Assembly (NCBI RefSeq): GCF_032854445.1 | Contig: NC_088303.1 | Span: 24,221,265 to 24,285,264, forward strand | DNA: 64,000 nt | Direction: 5' to 3' | DNA from: Liolophura sinensis | Taxonomy: Eukaryota > Mollusca > Polyplacophora > Chitonida > Chitonidae | Shown: piece after piece, positions 25,982 to 37,300 of the stretch | How positions within the stretch are numbered: the stretch's first letter is position 1 | Layout: the number at the start of each line of letters is the position of its first letter | Notes under the pieces: generated by a model | What the model saw: the letters and a program-made list of their open reading frames with translations, nothing else | Told to the model about the DNA's origin: nothing | Databases searched by the model: none | Translations under genes and position numbers: made by a program

Positions 25982-26553
25982 TTTTTATACCGGCCTACGG
26001 ATCCAGGTAGTAACAAACGATGGACTGGCTTAGCCCATCACATATAACATGAGTTCATCTTTAGTGAGCAAAGGTCGAGGTTATTATCTCTACATCATGA
26101 CACCTACAACCACGTCCTAAATAACAATACCACACAACATGTCCAGTTTTACGATGGTCGATAGGAGTCCTGAATCCAGGCGGTATGTGAGCCTATAGTC
26201 ATGAGAAATATCTACATTAGATATCACGACCCATACTTGAAAATACAATGCTACGAATAGATCCATGTATACATATATAACTGACTGCTGTATAGAACTA
26301 TAGTGTGATGAACACGAAAAGTTTGAAGCAGACAGTTTCACTTTCTAATAGCAAAAACATGGAATTTTTTCTCTGTAACGGCTAAAAGTCTGCTCATACT
26401 TTTTTTTTTTTAAATCTGTCACGGTTTTGTTCCCTGAGGGGTCAAACCCATCCAGTCAGAGGCCGGTGAAATAGGTTTTTCCGCTACTTTTGCTCAATGT
26501 GCATCCGCCTCCATTTCCTGAAAACGTAAAAAAAAAAATGTATATATATATAT
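25982..26553. promoter_or_regulatory. AOAH 5' flank (minus strand), no clear element seen
   Basis: This is the sequence upstream of the AOAH start codon, up to the LTR retrotransposon. I see no TATA box or other motif I would defend. It contains homopolymer runs at 26401-26412 and 26530-26538. The retrotransposon begins only about 570 bp from the AOAH start codon. Confidence 0.4.
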
Positions 26554-27280
26554 TGTTATGTGCACGACTGCTGTCAGTTTCTAAATTTAGCTTGCCACTG
26601 TTTACATACGCTAAGTTCAGCGCCTGCTGTCTGCCTCTAACTTAGAATATTCCAGAATGCGCTCAGTTCGGTGCCTGTTTGTTTACATCAAGTGTTCAGG
26701 AATTTTCTTATTCAGGTCAAACGGGGAGAACGGAGAAAGGAGAATGATTGAGAGCTTGGATGCTTTTGCTGTGTATTACTTTAGTAGGCCATTTGTGCTG
26801 AATTTTGGTCTCTATAGCCTCTGGCTTTTTTTTATATCCTATCTCCACCGAGCACTTGTTCAGTATGAACTTGTATGTTTAATTTGTGCTCTTGTATACA
26901 CAGTGCTTATTAGTACACGGACCCTGTCTGTGGAATTTTGTGTATATTTCGTCATACACTCAGTTATACTGTGGATTTTCCCTCTTGTGAATTTGCCTCT
27001 GAGCATTTATGCCTGTGTGGTATATATATATTGTGGAATATATGCGTCCGTTTGGACTTGACACCGTAAGTACTTTAGTATTTGTATAGATACTGCTATC
27101 CTTTCTTGTTAAACTTAAGTACTTTAGTATTTGTATAAGTCTTATTATCTGTTCTTGTTAAGCTAATAAATTATTGTAAAATAAAATCTGCTGGTTTTGG
27201 TTACTTTTTTTGTGCCGCTAAACTGTCGTGTATTTCGAACAAGCCATCTCTTTATAATACAGACAGTTTGGGTCGTAACA
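26554..27280 (+). repeat. 5' LTR
   Basis: It begins TGTTATGTGCACGACTGCTG and ends GGGTCGTAACA. Inside is a tandem pair of about 50 bp (27065-27163), each with AAGTACTTTAGTATTTGTA, then AATAAATTATTGTAAAATAA as a likely poly(A) signal region, and TTTATAATACAG near the end. Confidence 0.93.
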
Positions 27281-27283
27281 AAT

Positions 27284-27301
27284 TGGGGGCTTGTCCGGGA
27301 A
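27284..27301 (+). other. Primer binding site, tRNA-Pro type
   Basis: TGGGGGCTTGTCCGGGAA lies three bases after the 5' LTR. It resembles the tRNA-Pro primer site of murine leukemia virus-type retroviruses (TGGGGGCTCGTCCGGGAT), with two differences. Confidence 0.8.
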
Positions 27302-27398
27302 GTGAATTTGAATTGGAATTGAAAGGATTTTGTGTAAGTTGTGTCATTTTTCTAGTCTTTGACTTTGTAGTAAATTTTGCCAGCAGATTTTATTCATC

Positions 27399-30143
27399 AT
27401 GTCGGATTTTAAGCCCGACGAGTTTATGGAAGCGCCAGATCAGGATATTTTTGATGTGTTAAATAAGAATGATTTGTATGCTTTAAGCAAGTACCTGAAT
27501 CTTAATATCAAAAGATCCTTACGTAAGAAAGATATGCAGTTTAGTATTGCTAAATGTTTGGTAGAATTACAGGAGTTTGATGAAAGTGCATTAGATGCGT
27601 ACAGGCCTATGGGCGATGATTCCACTGTAATAAAACTGAAGGAGTTAGAACTGAAAGAAAAGGAAAATGAAAGATTGTTTAAAGAGAAAGAAAATGAAAA
27701 AGAAAGACTGTTTAGAGAAAGGGAAAATGAAAGAGTGTTCGAATTGGAGAAATTGAGACTTCAGAGCGAAATTGAAGCAAGGAAACTAGAGAGAGATAGG
27801 TCTGGCTTAAGTTTTTCTGATATGCCTCCAAAATTTGACGTCGCTAGAAACATAAGATTGGTGCCACAATTTCGTGAAACTGATGTAGATAAATATTTTC
27901 TACAGTTTGAGAAGATTGCTCAGAATTTAGAGTGGCCTAAAAAGTTTTGGACTACCCTTTTACAGAGTGTGTTAACTGGCAAAGCTATGGATATATACAC
28001 AGAGTTATCAACAGAACAGGCTGCAGATTATGATTTTGTGAAAGATGTTATTTTAAAAAGATATGAGCTTGTGCCAGAGGCCTATCGGCAGAAGTTTAGA
28101 AATTTTGAGAAAGGAGATCAGACTTACATTGAATGTGCTATGCAGAAGGAACAATTGTTTGAGCGGTGGTGTTATGCTAAAAGTGTAGGTAATGATTATG
28201 AAAAGTTGAAACAGATCATTCTGATTGAAGACTTTAAAAGGTGTATTAATGATGATGTCAGAACTTTCATTGAGGACAAAGAGGCTGATACTTTAGAAGC
28301 AGCAGCCACTATGGCCGATACATACACGGTTACACATAAGGTCTCATTTCAGAAAAAGCCGTCTACATTTAGAAAGCCTCAACCCTTTTCCAGCGGTTCA
28401 TTTGACTCAAATTCAGGCCCACCGAAACAGGCTCAAAATTTTGACAAATCAGGTGATCAAAGAAGACCTGTTAATTCGAACACTTCTCAACGAAGGTCTG
28501 ACCATACATTTACTGATAGACAGGTTAGCAGGGTTACATGTAATTTTTGTAGGAAGCCAGGCCATGTCATATCAAGTTGTTATGCTTTAAAGAGAAGGCA
28601 AGAACAGGAGGGTAGCTCCAAGCCTACTGGTTTGTGTGTTACTGCTAAAAAGTCTGATATAGTGAACAACGTTGATGCATTTGATTATGTTAAGACTCCA
28701 CCAGTAGATTGTACACAGAATTCACAGGATAATGTTATGAAGGTTTTTGAGCCATTTATTTGTGACGATAAAGTCTCACTTAAAAGTGACATGTCTTGTG
28801 ATACAAAGATCAGGGTATTAAGAGATACTGGAGCTTCTCAGTCTTTATTGTTACAAGATGTTTTGCCATTTTCTGATGAGTCATATTCTGGATCAAATGT
28901 ATTAATTAGAGGTGTAAGCTCTGCTGAATTTGAATCTGTGCCTCTTCACAAAGCTTACTTGTCATCAGATATTATTTCGGGTCCTGTTACTGTCGGCATT
29001 AGACCTACTTTGCCTTTTAAAGGAATTCAGCTACTACTTGGTAATGATCTTGCTGGTGACAAAGTAATGGTTAATCCTATTGTGACTGACAAACCTTGTT
29101 TAAATCAAACTGTTGATCCGGTTGAGAAAGAAATTCCAGATTTGTGTCCCTCTTGTGCTGTAACGAGGTCTATGTCAAACAAACTTTCTGATAACGGCAA
29201 AAACACAGTAACGGACTTACAAGATACATTTCTTACACAAATGTTTACTCAAGGCGACTGCATTGATAATGATGAATCAGACCACTGTACACCCAGTGAC
29301 ATATCACATGTTTCTAAACATCAGCTTGTAACTGAACAGCATAAAGACCCAGAAATTTCATGTTTGTTTGACAGAGCTCTCGATGATTGTGTTATTTCAC
29401 CTGAACCTGTGTGTTATTATGTCAAGTCTGATATACTTATGCGTAAATGGAGACCACCTGATGTATCTGTTGATGATGACTGGGCTGTTAAACATCAGAT
29501 TGTTGTACCTAAGGCATACCGAACTGAAATTTTACGTATGGCACATGAAATGCCATTAGCTGGTCACTTGGGTGTTAACAAGACCTACTACAGGATACTG
29601 AACCACTTCTTTTGGCCAGGATTAAAGGGAGATGTAACCCAGTTTTGTAAATCATGTCATACATGCCAGGTAGTGGGTAAGCCTAATCAGACTATTCCTA
29701 AGGCACCATTAGAGCCTGTACCAGCTTTTCAAGAGCCATTCAGCAAAATATTGATTGATTGTGTAGGCCCTCTACCTAAGACGAAGTCTGGGAATCAGTA
29801 TGTGTTAACTATTATGTGTACAGCAACCAGATTTCCCGAGGCTGTTCCTTTAAGGAATATAAACACCAAGTCTGTTGTCAAAGCTTTAACAAGGTTTTTT
29901 ACTCTGTTTGGTTTACCCAAATCCATACAGTCTGATCAAGGTTCAAACTTTATGTCTGGTATTTTTCAGCAAGTTATGTACCAGTTAGGCATTAAACAAT
30001 ACAAGTCGTCTGCCTTCCACCCAGAAAGTCAAGGTGCAACTGAAAGATTTCACCAAACATTAAAGAACATGATTAAGACTTATTTTTATGATACAGAGAA
30101 AAACTGGGATGAAGGTATTCCATTTCTTATGTTTGCTGTTTGA
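27399..30143 (+). pseudogene. gag-protease-integrase reading frame, ended by a nonsense codon
   Basis: 914 codons from ATG at 27399. Residues about 75-145 are a charged coiled coil rich in KEKENER. A CCHC zinc knuckle (C381, C384, H389, C394) marks nucleocapsid. The protease motif DTGAS starts at D476. The integrase has an HHCC zinc domain (about 714-757) and a D787, D846, E882 catalytic triad with exactly 35 residues between the last two, as in D,D35E integrases. The frame stops at TGA (30141-30143) just after FAV, where integrases continue; the same frame resumes after it. Gag is followed directly by protease in the same frame, so no frameshift site is needed. This is a transposon gene, not a host gene. 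Confidence 0.92.
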
Positions 30144-31190
30144 GAGTCAGTACAAGAATCATTGGGTTTCAGTCCATTTGATTTAGTATTTGGACATACT
30201 GTTAGAGGACCTTTGTTAATTTACAGGGAACAGTTTCTCAATGATGACACAAGTAATGTAAATCTTTTGGATTATGTATCTGATTTTCGTGCTAAGCTTG
30301 TCAGAGCATGTTAATTGGCTAAAGCCAATCTTGAATGTACTCAGAAGGATATGAAACGTAGATATGATGAGAAATCTGTTGTTCGGTCATTTCAACCTGG
30401 TCAGAAAGTTTTAGTATTGTTACCTGTACCTGGTAAATGCTTTGATGTCAGATATTTTGGTCCATATGTTGTTGACAAAAAGCTGAGTGAGCTTAACTAT
30501 GTTGTTAAAACACCTGATCGGCGCAAATTAAGTCAGTTATGTCATATTAACATGCTGAAACCCTATGTAAACAGAAGTGACGCTGACAACACTGCTGTAC
30601 ATTCTGTTAATGTTGTTGCTGCTGACATTGACCAGAGTTGCTGTAATACAGATGATATTGGCGAACAGTTGGTTGATTCTAAGCTCAATTCTTCAACGCT
30701 TCAGAATTCAGATGTCTTAAAACAACTTGATTCTAAACTGCAACATCTGGAACCCATTCAGCAACAGCAACTGTCTGAACTTGTTTTTGAGTTTTCACAT
30801 TTGTTTCCGGATGTACCATCAAGAAATGATGTCATTTTTCACGATGTTGCTATAGGTGCAGTTTTGCTTCAGGAGGACAATCTTGGTGTTGATCATCCAG
30901 TTTGTTTCTTTTCTCGTAAACTTAACAAGTTTCAGAGAAATTATTCAACTGTTGAAAAAGAATGTTTGTCTGTTATTTTAGCTCTGCAACATTTTGAAGT
31001 TTATGTAACAGCTTCGAGACAACCTGTGATTGTAAATACTGATCACAATCCACTTGTGTTTCCACAGAAAGTTAAGGGAAAGAATCAGAGATTGTTACGG
31101 TGGAGTTTATTGTTGCAGGAATACAATCTTGAAATCAAACATGTAAAGGGAAAAGATAATGTTATTGCAGATTGCTTGTCTCGTGTATAA
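30144..31190 (+). pseudogene. Integrase C-terminus plus RNase H remnant; reverse transcriptase deleted
   Basis: This continues the gag-pol frame past the stop at 30141. A second stop (TAA, 30312-30314) follows 57 codons later. Next comes an integrase C-terminal part with HINMLKPY. At about 30847 the text jumps from a short pre-RT segment (FSHLFPDVPS, FHDV) directly into RNase H (AIGAVLLQ, VEKECLSV, NTDHNPL, ADCLSRV). The whole reverse transcriptase, with its YxDD box, and the first RNase H aspartate are gone. It ends at TAA, 131 bp before the 3' LTR. Confidence 0.88.
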
Positions 31191-31321
31191 GTTGTGTATA
31201 AATGTTTAATTACATGTGGTTTTACAATGTTGTATATATTATTGTTTAACATATATTGTTTAACATATATTGTAAGTAAAAAAGAAAGTTAGGAAAACTT
31301 TTTTTTCTTGAATGGTGGGTG

Positions 31322-32038
31322 TGTTATGTGCACGACTGTCGTCAGTTTCTAAATTTAGCTTGCCACTGTTTACATACGCTAAGTTCAGCTGTCTACCTTA
31401 GAATATTCCAGAATGCGCTCAGTTCGGTGCCTGTTTGTTTACATCAAGTGTTCAGGAATTTTCTTATTCAGGTCAAACGGGGAGAACGGAGAAAGGAGAA
31501 TTATTGAGAGCTTGGATGCTTTTGCTGTGTATTACTTTAGGCCATTTGTGCTGAATTTTGGTGTGTCTATAGCCTCTGGCTTTTTTTTATATCCTATCTC
31601 CACCGAGCACTTGTTCAGTCTGAAATTGTATATTTAATTTGTGCTCTTGTATACACAGTGCTTATTAGTACACGGACCCTGTCTGTGGAATTTTGTGTAT
31701 ATTTCGTCATACACTCAGTTATACTGTGGATTTTCCCTCTTGTGAATTTGCCTCTGAACATTTATGCCTGTGTGGTATATATATTGTGGAATATAGGCCT
31801 ATGCGTCCGTTTGGACTTGACACCGTAAGTACTTTAGTATTTGTATAGATACTGCTATCCTTTCTTGTTAAACTTAAGTACTTTAGTATTTGTACAAGTC
31901 TTATTATCTGTTCTTGTTAAGCTAATAAATTATTGTAAAATAAAATCTGCTGGTTTTGGTTACTTTTTTGTGCCGCTAAACTGTCGTGTATTTCGAACAA
32001 GCCATCTCTTTATAATACAGACAGTTTGGGTCGTAACA
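31322..32038 (+). repeat. 3' LTR
   Basis: It matches the 5' LTR along its length. Differences include loss of a short block after AAGTTCAG (near 31388) and of three bases in CTTTAG(TAG)GCC (near 31540). The sequence just before it (AATGGTGGGTG) is a poor polypurine tract. Confidence 0.93.
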
Positions 32039-32194
32039 ATATATCCCTTAACAAGCAGAAGACGAAAACGAAAAAAGGCAGCCTAAATGAGCAAAAGAAA
32101 ATAATCTAAAATTACAGGGGATTACCCTGACGGAAGCATTATTATGTAGCCACATAATAAATCTGATTAATCTATTAATGTGCGTATTTATTCA

Positions 32195-32430
32195 TACACC
32201 TGATTGACAGTTTACGCCGTCAAGTATACTCAAGAATATTTCACTCATACGACGTCGGCCAGGATGATGGCGGGAGGAAACCGGGCAGAGCCCGGCGGAA
32301 ACCCACGACCATGGAGGAGAGGAAGCCACCATGAGCTAGACTTGAACTCACAGCGACCAATTGGTGAGAGGCTTCTGGGTCATTGCACCGTGCTAGCGTG
32401 GTTATCACCTCGGCCATGGAAGCCCCAATG
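32195..32430 (-). mobile_element. Main-family SINE, nearly full length
   Basis: Tail GTTTACGCCGTCAAGTATAC, body GCAGAGCCCGGCGGAAACCC, and a tRNA-like head at the right end with TTGAACTCACAGCGACC (B box side). It has an internal deletion near 32312. Confidence 0.8.
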
Positions 32431-33470
32431 AATATATAATGAGCATACACATGCAGGCACCTATATCGCAATAATTAAGACCAGCTGTACCCTCGGTGCA
32501 GGTGCTGTCAGAACTGAAAAGAAAAATAAAATACTTCATGGAAGAAGCTGCAGATCTGGTTATAAAACTTCAAATTTTAGTAGCGCAACCGTATACCTTA
32601 TAAGATTTAAGAAATTGTAGGGTGCATGGTTGTGTTGGCCTGTACTTTCGCAGGAGACACGCGATAAGTTCCTGAGGTGCGAGTTGGTAGAACTCTGGCA
32701 CTGCTGTACGAGAATCAAAAGGAAAATTCCGTATAGCTCTATCCCGTAGTGTTAGTGATAATGTACAGTTATCTAGAGCTATGCTGCGCCAGCATGTAGA
32801 ACTATTTTGGCCAAACAAGTAATGGTTCACCACGATTTGCTGACCGTTACAACGAAGGTAATAAGACCAAAAGAATGTTTTGCAATGTTTATAGTAGGAT
32901 AGGAATAAGTTCGTTGACGTTTTCGCTTGTTGTATAGGGGCCCGTTATTGTGACTCTCTACCGGCGCCTAGGGTTTAATCCCTGCCTTCATTTTACCACT
33001 CACAACGATTAGCGAATGAACTCGAAGAATATGCATCGACTATAAGAAGTAATTTAAGTCCAATAAAAGAAAGTAAAGCGACTCAAAAAAAGCGAATGTT
33101 GGCGAAGTGAGCCACCCTTCCATCCGACGGCAACTCAAAGAAAGCCATCTCTATGGCTACATCTAAAGATTCCATGTTCCGTGCTCAGTTAACCATAGTC
33201 CCATGATAAACAAATAAATAAATACATTGGAATGTTGATTCTGCAATAGACCTATACTATTAATATGACACAATATGACTATTAATATGTACATGCAGTT
33301 CTGACTTGACACCGTCATATTGCAGGCCTATTAGTATATATAGGGTATATACGTCTAAAATAGCTCTAGCTCGAACCCGCGTTTTGACAACTGTTCTTCC
33401 CCGTGCTACACGATCAGAATCTGTAAAGTGATCATTTATTTAGGCCTAATCCTAGCTCTGTATTTTTTTT
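32431..33470. other. Intergenic, nothing recognised
   Basis: Between two SINE copies. An 87-codon minus-strand frame (32570-32833) has several cysteines but no start context, splice partners or family resemblance I can name. Confidence 0.4.
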
Positions 33471-33474
33471 TATT

Positions 33475-33732
33475 ATTATTTGATTGGTGTTTTTACGTCG
33501 TAACGATATTCAAGAATATTTCACTTATACCACGGCGGCCAGCACAGTTGTGGGAGAAAACCGGACAGAACCCGGGGGAAATTCACGACCATCCGCAGGT
33601 TTCTGGTAGGCCTTAATCCCCAGGTACGACAGGAGATGAAGCCAGCATGAGCTGGACTTGAACTCACAGCGACCGGCGCATTGGTGAAAGGCTCCAGGTG
33701 TGCTAACGACCACGGTTACGGAGCTCCCCCTG
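33475..33732 (-). mobile_element. Main-family SINE, nearly full length
   Basis: Starts (plus strand) with the tail TTTGATTGGTGTTTTTACGT, then ATTCAAGAATATTTCACTTA, and ends with the head CTTGAACTCACAGCGACCGG...GGAGCTCCCC. Confidence 0.82.
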
Positions 33733-34288
33733 GTTCTGTAGGGTTACTACCGGTATTACTGATACTGTGCGATAATGTAATCACAAATTAACACATCAGA
33801 GCTATAAGGATATTAATTTAGGGGGCTTACGTACGGCGGTAAGCTATACGTACGACCTATAGGCCAAGGCCTGCGTGTCTACCGCACGTAGCTCATGTAT
33901 ATATGTATAAGCCTATTCGACGAGTGTAGGTCTAAGGAAATAACAATATACATGTCAATTATTCATTTACACAATTTACATGATAAGGAAAACGGCTGTT
34001 GAAGGCTGATCAGTAATGAACTAGGTTCGTGCCCTGATCGCTAGCCAATCTAGATCCTCCACTGTAGCCCTGTATTACGGAATGAACACATGTAAACATC
34101 ATGCTTACTACCATTATAAAAACAGAAACAGAGATTAACGTTCACTTTTATTCGAATTTCGCTGCTGGTTTATTTGTAGTTGTACCGGTAAGTAAATACC
34201 AGGTCAACGGTCCTAGGCTTCAAAGTGTCGTGGCGCTGAAGTGGAACGGCGGAAGTTACTGCGTGGATTCTCGAGATTTTGCGAGAAC

Positions 34289-34302
34289 TAACCGCCAAAT
34301 TT
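34289..34302 (+). promoter_or_regulatory. E2F/CDE-like site upstream of ANLN
   Basis: AACCGCCAAATTTAAA lies about 95 bp before the ANLN start codon. Read on the other strand it is TTTGGCGGTT, close to the E2F/CDE consensus, with a TTTAAA beside it that resembles a CHR variant. Such pairs control G2/M genes, and anillin is one. TCTCGAGATTTTGCGAGA just upstream is a short imperfect palindrome. Assignment is by motif only. Confidence 0.4.
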
Positions 34303-34393
34303 AAAACCGTCCCTCTTCACGAAAACACGGGGTGAAAGAACTGGAAAGAAAGTAACGTTTCTGTAGCAATTTTCCGATTAGCATGCGAAAACA

Positions 34394-37300
34394 ATGGACT
34401 CGCACACAGAGGTAAGTCACAGAACAAAAATTAGAGCCACTGATGGCTGTTAGAGAGACAAGTGCCCGTTTCATTTCGAGGTAAAGTTTTGTCGCACGAG
34501 CACTGGCTCGATCAGTGGGTGATGTTGACTTCCATGATTACTTGTTCAGTGCGAAGAGTAGAAGAAGTAATGGGTGAGCGCTAAAACAACCTTTTAAATC
34601 ATTGGAAAGCTTAACATTCTTAACGGCACAGTGTCTCATGCAGATATCAGAACGAGAACTCAGATTATGGTGCGGACTTCCTCTCCTGAAGTGACCAAGG
34701 CAACACTTGTTATGCTCATCTGTATGATCTTCTCTCCACCCGTTGTCGGATTGATCATTGTTGATCAACTCGTCTGACTCTCATGCTCAGATTTATCATG
34801 TCACGTGATAAAGTGAAGTTATGGCTGATTTAATCAGCCTTTCAGGTTTCATTTTGCTCACACAAATCCACTGACTGCAAGGAAAACTTATTTTTTCTAA
34901 TTCACCTCTTAACCTTTGTCAGCCTCCAGCAAAAATTCAAACACCATTTACAGGCAATGGACATAAGTATTCGTTACTTCCAACATGGCGTCACGCTGCA
35001 TGACATTTTTATCCTAGTAACTTCAATTGTACTTTCAAGGTAAAAGAAGATGTATCTTACCTCAGTATTTTGTGAGATTGCCTTTCATGTATATGACTTC
35101 CTGAATTTGTCCTGAGATACTTGAAAATAAATTTCTGACGTACTCAAGAGGTATGTTTTGCCACAGGCGGTGGATTTTCAACCGCTGGTCTCAATTGGCG
35201 ATGTCTGTGACCACTTCTTGAAAGTTTCATTTCAGTCTAAGCCAAATTGGATGATATTTAGACAGGGGGATTGTGCTGGCCATTCAGTAGTCATTTTATT
35301 CCATAAATTCACACACTGCATGAGCTCTATGTGCAGGTGGATTATCATCCATGAAAACGTAATCATTATTAGGAAAATGGCAGGCTATAACAGGCCATAA
35401 ATTATTATCAATTATATCAATATATTTCTGACCATTTATGTTCCTATCTACCGATACTAATGTTCCAACACCACTGTAACAGACACAGCCCCAGACCATT
35501 AAAGTTACCTTCTTCCGAGATGGGGGCAGACAAGATGGGGACTGATGACTTCATAAACACGATTGTCCGTCCCTATCACTACTTGAATTTTGTCAGAAAA
35601 TATCACATTTTTCCACTGTCGATCATTTGTCTAGTTCCTCCTCTCTTTACGCCTTTTTACTTGCTTTTGACACAGTTTTCTTACAAAATTGACTCTCCGT
35701 CCCCTCAATTAGCTTGTTGGTCACATCTGTCGACTCAAACTTCTGTTACATTTCACAAGCCGAATAACAGATGTGTGATCTCTTACTGTGAACATTTTTT
35801 TTCTTCTGCTTCGGGGATTGTTTTCAATGTTACCCTCTGCTCGAAATTTACTTAAAATGCTGGTAATTGTTGTCCTGGGAATCCCAAACATACATGCCAA
35901 CTCTGATTTACCTAGGGTATAAAATGATGCTTTTCAATCATTTCTTTTCCCCTCATACTCAGCTGTTTGCCTTTCCTAACTATCTTGTCAAACAGTGTTT
36001 ACAAACAAACAGTAAGAGCGGACGATGATATGAGGTCATGAATCTATTCATGACAATATATAGTCAATATATATAGGTTTGACATATTTCTATGTATATA
36101 GAGCTGAACATAAACACATTCACTTTACGAAGCACAATGCCGCAACGTTATGGAAGTAAAGAATAATTATACCTATGTCCACTGACCATACATGCAACAG
36201 CTGAGGTCACGTGATGCTACCAGTCATTAAACTAATTAATGCACTAAAACAAAGTGTATAAAGGAGAAGCATTTTACATTCAGTGTTATTTGGGAGAAAA
36301 TGTTCTTACTCTTTGTTATTTAGGACAAGTATATTTAAAATATAAAAACTCCTACCAGTAGGCATATTTAGTAAATATGCGATTTTAGTCAAAAGAACTT
36401 CAATTACATGTGGAAAGGAAAATTATGGTTTTGAGATGAGTGAAAAAGTTGATGCCAAAAATGATTTTTCTCCCCAAATATAATAATTTTCAGGTATTTT
36501 CTTTTCCCTTCTATTTAATATATACTTCCTGTCATTGGTTGGAAATTTGGAAAATGACATCAGTGATGAATTAAGGGTCAGCTTATTGCCCCCATTTTGG
36601 CTCTCCCTCCACCCCCACCTCTCTTCCACAGTTATTTTGACAGCTATCACCGTACAGGGTACATGATGTTAACTGTGTCACCTACCAACCACTTTTTCCT
36701 TAGATGCACTTGTTTGGCTCTAAGTTGACTGAAATTTGTAAAATTAAAAGAAGTAAAAATATGGTTGCAGGACATAATAGAACGAACAAAGGAGAGGAGG
36801 GAACTTCTGGCGAAGAAACTGGGCGAGACTCCAGATCAGGGACCGAGGAAGCGCAGGACTCCGCTTGTAGATGATGTTACCCAAAATATGCCAGAAATAC
36901 AGATTGACCATGCTGATGATGGTTTGTGACAGTTTTCTTATTAAAGTAAAATGCCAGCTCATAAAAATTGTTATACCGTCATCCAGCTCTTTTCAAGATC
37001 GGTGGAATATAGGTTTTGTACACAAACCCAACAATAATCTTGAAGGCAGTGCCTGTTGAAAATGACATACTTTGCTGATGCTCCGTCGATATTCCACACA
37101 GCACTTTCTTGAATCCGCAGCAATATGTCACAGGTTTGAAGTCAATTACACGTACTGCTGTCAAGAAATATGAAGGACATAAAGAGATTCCGTTATATTT
37201 AGATGCTTGATTCTTAATTTGGAATTTTATGTATTATGTGTATACTTTTCTGCATATATGTGACATGTCAATTTATTCCAGATTCTCCCAAACGTCATTG

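Larger units (their letters stand above)
26554..32038 (+). mobile_element. Ty3/gypsy LTR retrotransposon, Gmr1-like domain order, defective
   Basis: A 5485-bp element with LTRs at 26554-27280 and 31322-32038, both TGTTA...TAACA, flanked by the possible 4-bp target duplication ATAT (in A/T-rich DNA, so weak). Internal order is gag, protease, integrase, then RNase H. Usual Ty3/gypsy elements have integrase last; the upstream position is known from the Gmr1 group. Reverse transcriptase is missing. Two in-frame stops (30141, 30312) break the single reading frame. The LTRs differ by several small indels and substitutions, so it is not a very recent insertion. It lies between AOAH and ANLN. Confidence 0.93.

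Noticed and set aside
27399-31190. 914- and 291-codon frames as host genes
   Set aside because: Zinc knuckle, DTG protease, D,D35E integrase and RNase H motifs between paired LTRs show a retrotransposon.
35460-35855. 131-codon plus-strand frame
   Set aside because: It is the antisense of a Tc1 transposase remnant.
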